Made by a program: the position numbers and the translations under genes. The notes beneath the pieces were generated by a model, which saw only the letters and a list, made by a program, of their open reading frames with translations, was not told where the DNA came from and searched no databases. A DNA stretch of 64,000 bases from Hansfordia pulvinata. Taxonomy: Eukaryota; Ascomycota; Sordariomycetes; Xylariales. Of this stretch, positions 12,525 through 24,449 are shown in pieces. Each line of letters starts with the position of its first letter. Positions within the stretch are counted from its first letter, which is position 1. Location of the stretch: NCBI GenBank assembly GCA_006538405.1, contig BJKQ01000009.1, forward strand, positions 372,001-436,000, written 5' to 3'.

Positions 12525-13292
12525 ATGCGTACACCATGTGTATCATAGATGCCTTGAAGGGCTACAAATGACCTACCAGTTGGCTTTCCAATACAGACGC
12601 GTTTCCGAGACTTGTTATGCCTGATCCCACCTTGAATATGTTTTGTGGGACGAGTAATGTGCCCTTCAGAGAGGTTTCCGAGCGCAGCCGGCTAAGCCAG
12701 CACACTGTTGTTGTATGTAGGGGCCTATGCTGCCTGCCGTATTCACTGGCAGGCCTGTTCCCATAACTTTGACAGAAAGATGTGTAATTACCAGCGCTGG
12801 ACTGGCTCATAGTGAATTCAACACTAAGGTTTGCGTGCGGTGACCACCCACCTGACGTGGCAGCAAACGGACGAAGTGAGTTCTTTAGGCCAGCTCGCAT
12901 TCAATGCATCTCGTCACCACCACCAAAGAAGTTCTTATTCAAAACAAAAGGTTGACCCGTGCAAAACTTGCTCATACAACAACCAGCTTTTCTTTTTGCA
13001 TTGTTTCTTGACTATCTACCTCCCACTGTGCTTGCATAGCTCGACCGTCCGTCCTTCGGCTGTTATCCCTTCTGCTCCGGTCTGTCCTCCCCAAAACAAC
13101 TTCGAATCCTTTTTCTCCAGGGTAGACAACGCTGAAATTTGCTCTGACTTGACAGCCATCAGCCAAACGCGCCCTCTTCCACATAATCCTCACACGAGAC
13201 TTGATTCTCTCAACTCGCATGCTGGCAAGTGCTTCGCATCGCTCCTCACCTTCATTCAACACACTTGTTCTGAGCACATCCGAGCAACATAT
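12525..13292. other. Spacer and presumed 5' leader of the YTH gene
   Basis: A frame open back to 12831 runs into the YTH gene but has no good ATG before 13293, and its T/C-rich composition (12980-13130) looks like a fungal promoter and leader. A 5'-UTR intron or an extra upstream coding exon cannot be excluded. Confidence 0.45.
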
Positions 13293-15182
13293 ATGAAAAC
13301 TGCTTCCCCCATCAACAATTACGACATGGTCCGCACGCACGAGCTCCTGAAGTCGAGCAACATCTCACGCACTAAGCTTGACCGCAGCATGGAGCATCGT
13401 TCGGCCTACAGGCCGAGCTCCGCTCTGGTCAAGGCCGAAGCGGAGTTCACATCGAGAGGCGGCCACTCCCCGTCGCCCGACTCTACCACTGCTGACGGCA
13501 TCGAGCGTGATGAAGCAATGCACGCTGGCGTTACCCCGGATGACTCCGACCCTCTTGATGAATCAGGCCACTACGTCCAGCATCACCAGACAATCAAGCA
13601 TTTCGGGGGCGCGGCCAATCAGCGTCAGCTTGATGACTGGCTTCAGATCACGGGCTGGCATGACCGCGACTATCGGTACGAAACGCTCCGCCAGCACGAA
13701 AAGCAACGGCAGCGCGGGTACGACTCGAGTAAGAACAGAGCGGGCCTCCTCGACAACGGCCAAGATCACCTGGCTTACGAGGGTGACTCGGCGTGCGCGT
13801 CCCGCGGAAGGAACCCCATCAAGATTCGGGGCCTTGCCTCTGCTCACCACTCTGACTACCAACAAGGCCGCCGATATGATGAGAGAGCTGACTACCCAGT
13901 TCGTGACCGCCTACCCAGTGATGACTACAGCCACGACTACAGCCGCCACGGTTTCTCCTACGATGATTATGGCCGCGGACATCAAGATAGTACCGGCGGT
14001 GGATATAGATGCCGCAGCTACCGGGACGATAGGGACGCTCACAACGCCCGCAGAGAAGCTTCATCCCCGCTGCACTATGATCCGTATGGACATCGGAGCT
14101 ACGAAGTCCGCAAGCCGATCTATCAAGATCGATTCGCCGAGCGATGCCACGAGGACTACTACGAGCCCGCCAGACTCGACCACGATGGCTATGGCCGCCC
14201 GCGTGGCCGCTCTCGTTCTCCTCGCCGATACGACCACGAGGCGCAGAGTCGCCCCGCCCGCGACTTGGTCAGTCGTTCTGCCGCTCCCCGGGCGCCGTCC
14301 GAGGACCCAGAGCTGGCCTACGCCCGTGAAGACTCAGCGCACGGAACAGCCAGCCGCCCGCCTCGCTTCAAGAAGCAGGGCAAATGCGAGTTCGCCGCGC
14401 CTCCCGCGGACCGAGACCTGGAGCGCGAGCGCCGACTGAAGGCGCTCCCCGTCGAGAAGATTGACCTGGACGGCGACTACGATGGTAAGACAGACTTCTG
14501 CACCACCCAGTGACACTCCCACGCTGGCTCCCCCAACACACGCCGCGGCTACTGTGAGCAGCAGAGAACACCGTATGGCTGACCAGGGAATCGCCGCCCG
14601 GCGAAAAACCCCCGGGGAGCAGACACGCGCTACTTCATCATCAAGTCGTTCAACTACGGCAACATCTACAGCAGCCAGGAGCTCGGGGTCTGGGCGACGC
14701 GGGCCGACAACGAGCGGATCCTGGCCGACGCCTTTGACCATTCCAAGAACGTCATCCTCATCTTCTCGGCCAACGCGTCCAGAGCTTACCAGGGATACGT
14801 GAGTTCCCCCCTATTCCTCTGGTCATTTTTTCACGTCCACGACAAACCCGTCCTTGCCACGAACGTCCTGCTAACCTCGCGTCAATCATGATGAACAAAA
14901 ACCAAACAGGCCCGCATGAGCAGCCTCCCCTCGCCCTCGAACCCGCACCCGGAGTGGCTGGCCGCGGACGCCTGGAAGATGACGCCGCCCTTCCGCGTCG
15001 GCTGGCTCAGCCGCGCGCCCTGCGCCGACTCGGCCGCCAAGCACCTGACCAACCCGTTCAACCGCAACATGGCCGTCACCCGCGCCCGCGACTGCCAGGA
15101 GGTCGAGCCCCGCGCCGGCCGCGCGCTGGTCGGCATCCTGGCCAAGGCGGCGGCCCGCGGCGGCGGCGCCGCCGGGGCGTGA
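13293..15182 (+). CDS. YTH-domain protein, predicted m6A/RNA reader
   Basis: Predicted RNA-binding protein with a C-terminal YTH domain, the fold that binds N6-methyladenosine in YTHDC1/YTHDF proteins or specific RNA motifs in fission-yeast Mmi1. Exons 13293-14484, 14623-14798 and 14910-15182; 546 aa from this start, 535 from the in-frame ATG at 13326, which has the better context (G at -3 and +4). The N-terminal ~380 residues are disordered, His-, Asp-, Tyr- and Arg-rich, with RSRSPRR-like stretches. The YTH domain starts at DTRYFIIKSFNYGNIYSSQE, then GVWATR, VILIFSANASRAYQGYARMS, PPFRVGWLSR and HLTNPFNRNMAVTRARDCQE. Two tryptophans at the positions of the m6A cage (GVW and VGW) are kept. 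The gene converges with the S10 gene 511 bp downstream. Assignment to the family is firm; m6A binding is inferred. Confidence 0.9.
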
Positions 15183-15693
15183 GAGAGAGCCCCCCGGAGA
15201 GACTTCCCATTGCAGCCTGGGTGTTGGTGGTGGCTACACTGCTTCTCGAGGCGGTTTTGAGTGGTTCATGCGAAGGCTTTGTGGTCCTCGCCAGACAGAC
15301 GGCAAACAAGGATGTTGCCACGGGACGGAGACACGGGGGTTTGGTATCGCCTGCCGTCTATGAGCCTGTGGTGCCGGAGCCGGACCGACAGCGGAGAAGT
15401 GGGCAGATCATCACACGAGGTGCCTGGCGCTTGGGCTGTCGACTGGCTGGTTCGTGAAAATATGCAGCTACAGGGCGTAGGAGGACACTATGGGCCATCC
15501 AGCTGTGGCTGCATAATTGCCAGAGATTGGGCGAGCAAGCACAGGTACTGAGGCACTGACAAAAAGACGATTTCCATGCGGAGTGTAATGCGGCGGACTA
15601 GATTCAAGGCACGGGCTATACGCCGAAAATTTTCCCTTATTCTATAGTATACGCAATGGGTTCCTTTCCTGCAACGCAGTGGACTTCTCTGGC
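15183..15693. other. Convergent 3' spacer
   Basis: Lies between the stop codons of the YTH gene (+) and the S10 gene (-). No gene, RNA or repeat seen; presumably both 3' untranslated regions. Confidence 0.6.
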
Positions 15694-17402
15694 TCAAGTG
15701 GCCCGGATGGTGTTTCCTTGGATGAACTGCGTGAAGGCGCCCAGTGCGGCCTTCGGTTCTGTCTCCAATCAGCTGATGCTTCACTGCCGCAGGCGTTCGA
15801 CCCAACTCATGGTAGAAATAGATGCCATGGCCGGCATGGTTCACTTTCAGAAGCGAGACGTTATCTTCCGTCACGAACGACCCCAACACCTCTCCGTCTA
15901 GCGTCCAGTCGGACAATTGCTGCTTGGAACTCAAGCCCATCTTGCCGGGGAAGTCGATGTTGCGCACCACCGATTCAACACCCATGTGGTTGCAGATCCA
16001 ACTGTGAGCACCATTAGCTTGTAGTCTCCGGGCGGCAGAATAGGCGGGAATCCAGTCCTCTTTCTTACTCGTTCATCCCGACCGAAAGCAGCACGTGGAC
16101 GCCAGCTCGAACAACACGGCTCAGTGCGGGCAGACATGATCTCATGGCTGAGGGGTATCCTAGTCAGCCCGATGCTCTCGATCCGCTTGGTCGGGGTCTG
16201 CTTACCATCGCCGGTGTTTTGATACTGGCGGAAAATCTTATTGCTCGCTGCCACAAAGTCCGTTTCCGCTCCCAGCTTGCGGCGAGTCTCTGCGCTGGAC
16301 ATGAACGCCCCCGAGAAGTAGCTCCTGACCGCTTTTCTGCTGTCGGGGACGTCGGTGTTGAAAACGCCCAGCCTCCCCCTGTTGATGTCCTCTACTTGCT
16401 CCCCTACCTGTTTCCAGCACACCTCCTCTGCGTTGCGGCAGTCGGCAGCCGTCCCCGTTGAGTCGCACCTGTCCATCGCTGGGACGCATTGGTGCTGGTA
16501 GGCCTTGTTCAGCGCCTTTGCGGCATTCTTGGTGATGAGCTGCTTATCGATGGAGTATTTGATCTGCGCCTCGGTCTGCACGCGCAGGTCCACCTCGGGC
16601 CCTTCCACCATGAGCCACTTGAGGTTCACCGGCGTGCCCCGCCCAGCTCTGTTTTGCCTGAGGATGTAATCGCTGAAGACGGGCCCGAAGTGGCCGCCGT
16701 ACGAGATGGTGCCGATCGCCGTCTCCCTGCCTCGGTAACCCGCGAACCGGCGGTCCTGGTAGAGCCGCTGGAGAAACACCCAGGCGTAACCGGCGAGCCT
16801 TCGGGCTCGAGTCCATGGCGCGCAGGGCTTCGCTGCTGCTGGTAAAGAAGCCCGTCCCGATCTGGTCGACAAAGATCATGTTAGCGGCTTCGGTGTAGCT
16901 GTACTCGTTACTGGATGGCTCTGGCTCCTTGTCCCTGAAGTGGCACGGCCCGACGTCCACGGCGTAACGCGAGCTCGACGTGCCGGGACCACCGCCGAAC
17001 CAGGAGACCAGCGGCTTGGACTCGGGCTCGTGACGGGCCTCGAAATACCTGAGTTCTCCCGGATTAGCTGCATTCCCCCCTCGCGCCCCTCAGCCCACGC
17101 TCTCTCGGTGATGTGACCAGAAAGACAGGGGATTCATTCAGAGGCTCTACGGGAGCTCCTGTTGCTAGTACGCGTCCAGGGATAATGTGGCGCGGATCCG
17201 TCTAAGGGGAAGCTCACCAAAAGAACATCTTCACGCCTTTATCCACCGGGATATATCCCGAGTACCTCTTAACGCTTGCATCTTCCTCGCATAGGTTCGG
17301 CTCCTTGAAATTTAGATGCTTGGTGTCGCCAGATTCAAACGCGGCCGCAACACAGCCCAGCACCGCGAAAAGCACGGAAAGGCGGGTCATAAGCCACGTC
17401 AT
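15694..17402 (-). CDS. Secreted S10 serine carboxypeptidase-like protein (carboxypeptidase S1 type) with one frameshift
   Basis: Exons on the minus strand: 17402-17218, 17048-16206, 16147-16069, 16001-15802, 15758-15694. All borders are GT-AG; the last intron would be only 43 nt with a weak GTCGAA donor. Residues 1-21 form a signal peptide (MTRLSVLFAVLGCVAAA). Family marks in order: WFGGGPGTSSS (residue ~78), VDQIGTGFF, TISYGGHFGP with the nucleophile Ser, GMNDWICNHMG with the catalytic Asp, and HAGHGIYFY with the catalytic His. So the triad is present. Two oddities: the usual NGG and ESYGG read GGG and ISYGG, removing the Asn and Glu that in carboxypeptidase Y hold the substrate's free carboxylate; and exon 2 has one base too many between about 16795 and 16815, breaking the frame between residues ALRAMDSS and RRLAGYAWVFLQ with no possible GT-AG intron there. 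Either a sequencing error or a recent lesion. Confidence 0.82.
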
Positions 17403-20056
17403 ATTGGGCGTGGCGCTTGAGACTCTCCAGCCGACTTTGCCTTTCTGTGGTGCTCACTGCCGAAAGTGACCATGGGCCTGTCGAGGTTTTCGACTTGAAG
17501 CCTACCAGACGCGACTCGTGGATTCCCCAGCTTGACTTCTAAAGGGCAGTCAAGGCACTTGCTACTTAAACATTTCTGCTTGAAATGTGCACCGGCTTGC
17601 CCAGTACCTAACCTACCTATGTTCGGCGTGGTTCCGAGAGTGTACTTCTCTTCCGCCGCATATCTCTACCTGGAGCCATGTTGCTCAGGCGCGAATGTCA
17701 ACTCCTGGTAGTTTGACCTGGCGAGCTGCGGCGAATCCCGGCAGATCGCGGTGGTCTGCACCGTGAATAGAGTGGCGATGGAAAAAGCCGGCAATTTGAT
17801 GCTTCGCCGTACAGAGTGGCCCCAGCAGAGCCTCGCATGCCACCCGGCCAGTGTTGAGCGCGTTCTCTGGTCTTTCCTTGCCGCTCATTTTGCAAGGTCT
17901 TTTGCCACGGCACAGGCGAACATATGTGAAGAGAAGCCGGAGCATGAAACCTATTTTGCTGACCGGAAGTAGAGGGCTGCATCGAAAGCCATAGCAAGAG
18001 CCGCATTGCGTGGTGCAGGAGCCTGCCAGGCACGGAGACTTCCGTGGCACAGCCCCTCAAGAGGCTCAAGGGTAAACTGGCGCCGCACATATGCGGAATG
18101 GAGTAGTCTGGACTCGAGAGTTGAACTGAGCCGTGCATGACGTTCGGACTCCGGACCGCAAGCCTCCTACATCACGGAGCTGTCGAGACACGCAGCTAGC
18201 CATGATGGCCTCAAGGGCCGATCCTGCAAGGGTCTAACGGGACCAGGTAAGCTCTACTCGGACGCGAGTGCGCATCACCGGCGCTGACAATGTATAAGCG
18301 ATTGCCTCCTCAGTAGTTCCTAGCGAGCAGTCGAGACCTAAAAGGACCTCAGATAGTAACTCGGCGCCGGTCACTACGGCCCGGTCTGTCGGATGCAGAG
18401 CGGCGGGGGAGTCTCCGCTCCGTCAGCTTCCAAGAGAGCTCGGGGCAAGCCAGGCTCGAATATTCTCGTCGTCGCTGGCGACGGGTTCGTGGCTCTGGAT
18501 TGACCCTGGAATGAACACCAGGCCTCTCGGAACCTTTCTTTTTCCGAGAGCGACGTACAAGGGAAGCCGCCCCTCCCGAGGATGGATAGCCGGCAAGTGT
18601 GCCAACGAGGCTGTGGGTTCATAGTATGTGCTCTGCATCAAGGAGGTCCCTTTGCCCTATCCTGGGGAAACCCCTTATGCTCGATATTCGCTCCGGTCGA
18701 GGACGAGGTAGTTACACAGTCAAGATCAAATGGGGTGGATGTGACTTTGAGAATATTTCGCTCGTATCCACGCGGTAAGGGCATTCTGATAGGTGACGTG
18801 TCTTTCGAAGCGATGCCGACGGTGATGGCACAGGGCGGCTTGAGGTTCCTCAGCCATCGATATTTAAACCGGCTGCGTTGCCTTGACAGGAGAGGTCGCA
18901 AAGCTTCTGATCTGCAGAAGAGCCCTTGAAGACACGCTATAACGACGTCCAATTTGTGACACGAAGCCCAGATGTCAACCCGGACTGGTCGATTGGTTTT
19001 CCTCCGTAGCACCAACCCATATATTGACGATCACGCTCCAGTCCATACGTATCCTGCCAGAGCGAGAAGATCTGATCCCAAGCTAAAGGAGTCGGCGAAT
19101 CTGACAACATTGCATGCTGCCACTCGAGTTCTGATCACTGCCATGCAACGCGGCCGGGTAAAGTGAGAAGCAGACTGCAGGGGTCCCAAGCCGCGATGGT
19201 GTACTCGTATGGCTTTGCCTGGGTCCCAACCTCAACGAGTGCAGAACTGACAGAGCGTACTCCGTAGATCCCGCGACTCTCCCATCCCCGTCTCGCAGGT
19301 ATGAAGAAGGCCAGAGGAGAAACACCCGCCCGGCTCAAACCCTGCAGCCCGGCTTGTCCTCCGTGCCGATGTCGCCCGGAGACCGACGAGATCCCCGGCG
19401 CACCCATGCTCGCTCTTCTGTGCCGGTATTTCAAGCCCCCCTTGGCCCCTCCCGATCACTGCCGCCGGCTACAGCTGCTCCCGGGCCAGGCAGGCGGGGT
19501 TAAAGAACCCTGCCCGCCCCGCCTCTCCTGATCCCTGCTTCTGACATCCCGCGTCCGGCAGGACACGGCGCGAGGCCTAAAGCGCGCAGAAACGAAAGAA
19601 TGGGTGAACAAGAGTAACAGTCTTCGTACAACCCAGCCGGCAGTGCGTCGTGTATGGCCATGTTATCTTGTACTCATAACTCATCTGCTGCTGTGACTGG
19701 TCTTCAGAAGGGTGAATTACAAGAGGCTGCACCACTCATTTGCCCTTTGGCGGCGGAATCCGACGGCCCCGGAAAACCCACTACAGCGATGGTACGGACG
19801 AACATCCGGGTCTCCGTGTCCAGCTCTGGGCGGGCTGCTCGCGTGGCCGCTCCTCGACCCCCGTCACTGATGCTGGGGCGGGCAACTGGGTCTTCGCCCA
19901 GGGCTGAACGCCGCGGCGGTTGCCCCCCCCCTGAGCGGTTGACGGCGTGTCTCGGTCCAGCAGGGCGCCGCTCTTGAGACAGAGCTGGAACACCCAGCCA
20001 CGCGGCGCGGCACCTGTGCCATGTGGTATTCTTTGCGGGGGAGGGAGGATGGGAAA

Positions 20057-20076
20057 GAGAGAGAGAGAGAGAGAGA
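20057..20076. repeat. (GA)n microsatellite
   Basis: About ten GA units read directly. Similar arrays lie at 20332-20349 and 20777-20800, all in noncoding DNA. Confidence 0.85.
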
Positions 20077-23000
20077 CAGTGGGTGTATGTGTGTTTGATA
20101 TTCCACACAAAGTGACTCTCAACCGGGGGGCCAGAGACCGGCTCTCCGGTTTCTGTTGGGAGGAGGCGCGAATGGTTCTTCCGTGTAGGGGGCCGGGGAC
20201 ATCGTCTCGCGAGAACACCACTCGGCCTCTCCCCCTCCGCAGCACTTCAGATAGACTTTCTGAGAATAAGAGTCTCGCTCAGGCCTGGGCGCTGGATACA
20301 GCCACATGAGGCATGGCCAGCTCGTTGAAGAAGAGAGAGAGAGAGAGAGCAGCAGATCGCTCGGCTAGGCCAGCAGTGCCATCGAGATGCCGACGCTCGC
20401 CGTGAGGGAGAGACAACCACCCGTTACTACCCTACTACCGTACCCGTCGAGCCTACCTACTCGTACACAGTGCGGCTGACCGCCCCCGGGGCCCAGCCAG
20501 GGCCCGCGAACCTACTATATGCTGCGCAGCGACGGCGGCGGCATGGCCGACACGTTGGCCCTCCTGGTTAGACAACGAGCCGCCCGCCGCCCGCAGCTCC
20601 GTGAGACACGCCCGCCCCCGCGGCCAGCCGATCCCACCAGTGTCGTGGCCCTGCTGACCACCCACCTGCGTTTTCGGGGCCGCACTCCCGTTGGATCCGC
20701 GAACCTCGCCCTCCCCGTTGAGCGGAACACCTTGACAGGCATGGGGGAGCAAGGGTGCCGCGTGGAGGGCGCCTGCGAAGAGAGAGAGAGAGAGAGAGAG
20801 CCGAGCCAGGCCAGGCCAGCCACCCGCCTCGGAGCTGCGTTCCTCTCCGTGAAAAACCCCGGGGTCGCGCGCTAGAGCGAGGCCATCTCCCGCCGCACGC
20901 CTGTGCGCCTCACGGATTCCGCCTGGCTCCGGCTTCTCTGTTGCTGCACTCTGCTGCCACTGTTCTCGGGGCTGGCGACCTCGCCTCTCCGCGCGTGGGA
21001 AGGTGTCATCGCGCTTATGGTTAGGAAGCCTCCGGGAGGGGCAGGCTCGCGCCGGCCGGCCGGCCTCTCCAGCTGGTCGACTTGGCCCACTGACGCTGAT
21101 GAGTACGCGTACCTACCCAGGTGCCTGCAGACTCGCAGAGTGGGGGATGACGCAGCCCGCGGATGCTGGGCTCTGCATTGGGATGGAAGGGAGGGAGACT
21201 GGGGAATGCGTGAACACCGCTTCGAGGCCTAAGAGTACTCGCGCGTGTATCGTACAGGCTATCAAGGCGGGCCCGGGGGTTGAGCAGGCGGGATACCGGT
21301 GCTGGGTGCTGGCCGCCCCGATGGGCCGATATGAGGGAAGCCTCATGTGGAGGAGCGCGGCCCTGTCAGTAGGGTAGGTAATGCAGCATTCCTCGTTCGT
21401 GCTCATCATGGTTGACCCGCGATAGCGCTCTCCCGGCGAGGGTTGGACTCAAGGGGCAACTCATATCATGGGGGCCATCGTCGGACTCGCTTACTGAACA
21501 CCCCGCAATCCAGAATCAATCCCCCCTCAGCCGAGACGCTTGTTGGTTCCCTTGTCTGCAGAGACGACACGACACGCAAACCCCCATTTGTAGAGTGAGG
21601 ACTGCCTCCCTCCCGCCCCCGACGAGAGACAGACGCGGAGGGGGGGGAGACGAGGCGTGTCGTTCTTGTCATTAGCGGCACCCGTAATGAGCCTCCAACC
21701 ACACCGAGCAGCCGCGAGCTGACGGGGTCAGGGCGTAGATCCTGATCATGTGCAGAGCGCCCTCGCCCGGCGAGATCTGCAGCGAGTCAGGGATCCGTGC
21801 CCGACAGGGCCATCTGGGCGTAGGGCAGATCCGGCGCGCGAGCTATTGGGGCAAGCCAGAAGGCAATAATAATTCGCCAACCTTGGTGCCGAATCCGGCA
21901 ACGGTAGAGGCGCCGCCGCACTATAGTCGTAGTCTCCATCATCATCATCATCAGCAATCGTCATCTTTCGTCTTTCGTCTCCCTCTCTCTGTCTCGTCTT
22001 CTTTTTCTTTCCTTCTCCCCGTCTGGGGCCTCCCACTCTTCGTCCGCCCATCGCCAGCATTGTTGATCGCTGGCTTGCCGCCGGAGACTGGGGGGCCAGG
22101 AAATCTCGAGCAACCCCGGGCAGTCTGTGGTCACCCTCTCTTGCAGCTGGACTGAGCGTTGGGAGACAGCCTACCGAGCGGCCGATAGATTACCTAAGGT
22201 AGTCTCTCCCACCTGAGGAGGACCCGAGGCGTACCCGGCCTCCCGTTCGTACGTGTCTCACCTTGACGCCGAGCGCCCTCCGCGTGGGCAATGAAAGTAG
22301 ATGGGTACGCAGGCAAGGCACGAGTACTCGTATGTACGAGTAGAGGTGGTGGCCAACCGTGGTGCGCGACTCTCCCTCTCCAAGCGCCCTAACGGATCCG
22401 TCTCCCGCCCGAGTACGAGCCTTGGTATGTGCCCTCTTCTATCCTCCGGACAGGGCGGCCGCTCGGTTCTACCTGCCCGAAGCTCCACGGCGCCACCGCA
22501 CAGCACAAACGCGCACTTTGACGTACTCGTGTTTGTCAGGTAAGGTACACGCACACGCACACGCACTTGGAGGCTTGTAGGCGTGGGATAGACTTCCATT
22601 AGGCCCGAGCTCGTCGACGGGAACCCGGACCGGACTGGGCTCGGCCGGACTGGTCACTGTTTTTTCTTTCGTCCCTCACTCGCAAGCTTTCACATTTACA
22701 GCCAGCAAAGCAACCGGACCGACAACGCTGGACGCAGATGGGTTGAAACACACTTCGGTAGGCGCCTCCCGCGCGCACAGCACACCGCACACCGCATCGC
22801 CAACGGCTTCTCTCTCTCTCTCGTGATGTGGGGTGACGACACACGGCTCTCTCCCTGCCCTGGCGCCGTGGTCGTTTGACGTTTTTCTCCTTTCTTTTTT
22901 CTTCTTTCTTCTCCGCGCCCGGCTTCTGTCTGACCTTCTCTGCAGAGGCCTAGCAACGGCATGCATGCACACGGCCCCGTCCGAGGCCTGCGTCCTGCGT

Positions 23001-24407
23001 CCTGCGTCTTGCGTCCCGCGCCCCGCGTTGGCGTCGGCGTTCTGCCTGCATCTCTGCAACGTCCCGTGGGGCCCTCCCTGCCCGCTACTCGTATGCGTAC
23101 CGGCGCCTCCAGCTTAGGGTGGTTTCAGTGCTCGTGGTGCTATTACGGAGTACCAGATATGTAACAGAAGGGCCGGTTCGAATTTGACTACTACACGCTT
23201 TTAGGTTGTACGAGTACTTTCCCCACATACGTTATTGGAGTGCCACGAGGGCGTCTCGTACGCTCCAGTTCGAGTTCGTTTCCTCTACGGGAGTCCGTAC
23301 CACCCCCAGGTCCGTCATGTTGAGAAGCGTGATGATACCAGCCACCGTCGGGCCAGCCGCCAGAGCTACTCATCACAACAACTCCCACGCAGTGGTTAGC
23401 GCAGGGCCCTCTCCGGGTTCGTTCATCAGCCAGATTCGAACGGGGTGTGGAAGAGGTCAGTGGGGGAGGGGGGAGGGCTAATCGGGAAGCGGCCTAGTAG
23501 GCAGATTGCCATCTTATTACGCATCGGGTCAAAGCGAACAACCACCGCACAAGCGCCAAAGCCGCGAGGCGCCGCCCACCTCTTTCTTCGATGCTTGTTG
23601 CTGTTTGTTGTTGTGGTTGTGGTTGTCGAACGAGATGAGGAAGAGCACGAAGCACGAACGGACCTCGAGGGAGAAAACCCCCCCCCACACGAGACCAGCA
23701 GCAGTTTCAACTGGCCAAAGCTCGCGACAACACGTAATCAACCAAGGAGAGAAACCCTCCCCTCTCACGCGCAGAAGACACGGCAAGGCAGCTTGAAGAG
23801 CGAGTATCTATCCCCGTACGTACTCGTACGACGAGGCAGTCGCACCGTCGGGAAAACACCAGAGCAGCATTCACGCCGCAGCCGCATCAGCATGGGCAGC
23901 GTGCGGTCCGGTCCTGGGCCTGGGCAGTTGATGATCATGAAAAGATAACATGCATGGCCCAAACGCCAGCGCATCCTGCCATTCTGACGAGGATGCGCGT
24001 GCCGCCGCCGTGCACCCCTTGTCTCGGCTCACCGCCCGAGGAGGGCCACCGCCCATTTCATCTGCTGATGTTCTCTGCAAACAGCCGCCGGGCGTTTTGT
24101 CGCGGGGATCGGGGGAGGTGGAGGCGGCGTTTGGCAAGAACATCGTGCTGTTTTTTGCTTCTCTCTTCCTTCTGGTTTTTTTTTCTTCTCCCTACTTACT
24201 ATAGAAAAACATTCACATGAAAGGACAGGCACCGGGGTGGTGGGCGGTAGGAAGCCGAGTTGGATTCGATATTTCTCCAAAAACAGGGCTCTGTTCCCCT
24301 GGCGGATTTCGGAGCCGGGGTGGTGGTGGTGGTCACCAGTCCTCTCGTACGCTTTTTTGCGGAGCAGGGCGATCATTTGGGGCTCTGCCGACAAATCCGG
24401 CAAAAAT

Positions 24408-24413
<6 letters not shown>

Positions 24414-24441
<28 letters not shown>
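24414..24441. repeat. (GA)n microsatellite
   Basis: About fourteen GA units, followed by GCGAGCGAGG. Noncoding. Confidence 0.85.

Positions 24442-24449
<8 letters not shown>

Noticed and set aside
12831..13292. Extension of the YTH frame upstream
   Set aside because: No good ATG, and T/C-rich leader-like composition.
18374..18641. Ankyrin-repeat-like piece on the minus strand
   Set aside because: Only one weak repeat-like match (RLPLYVALGKRK); no neighbouring repeats or exons.
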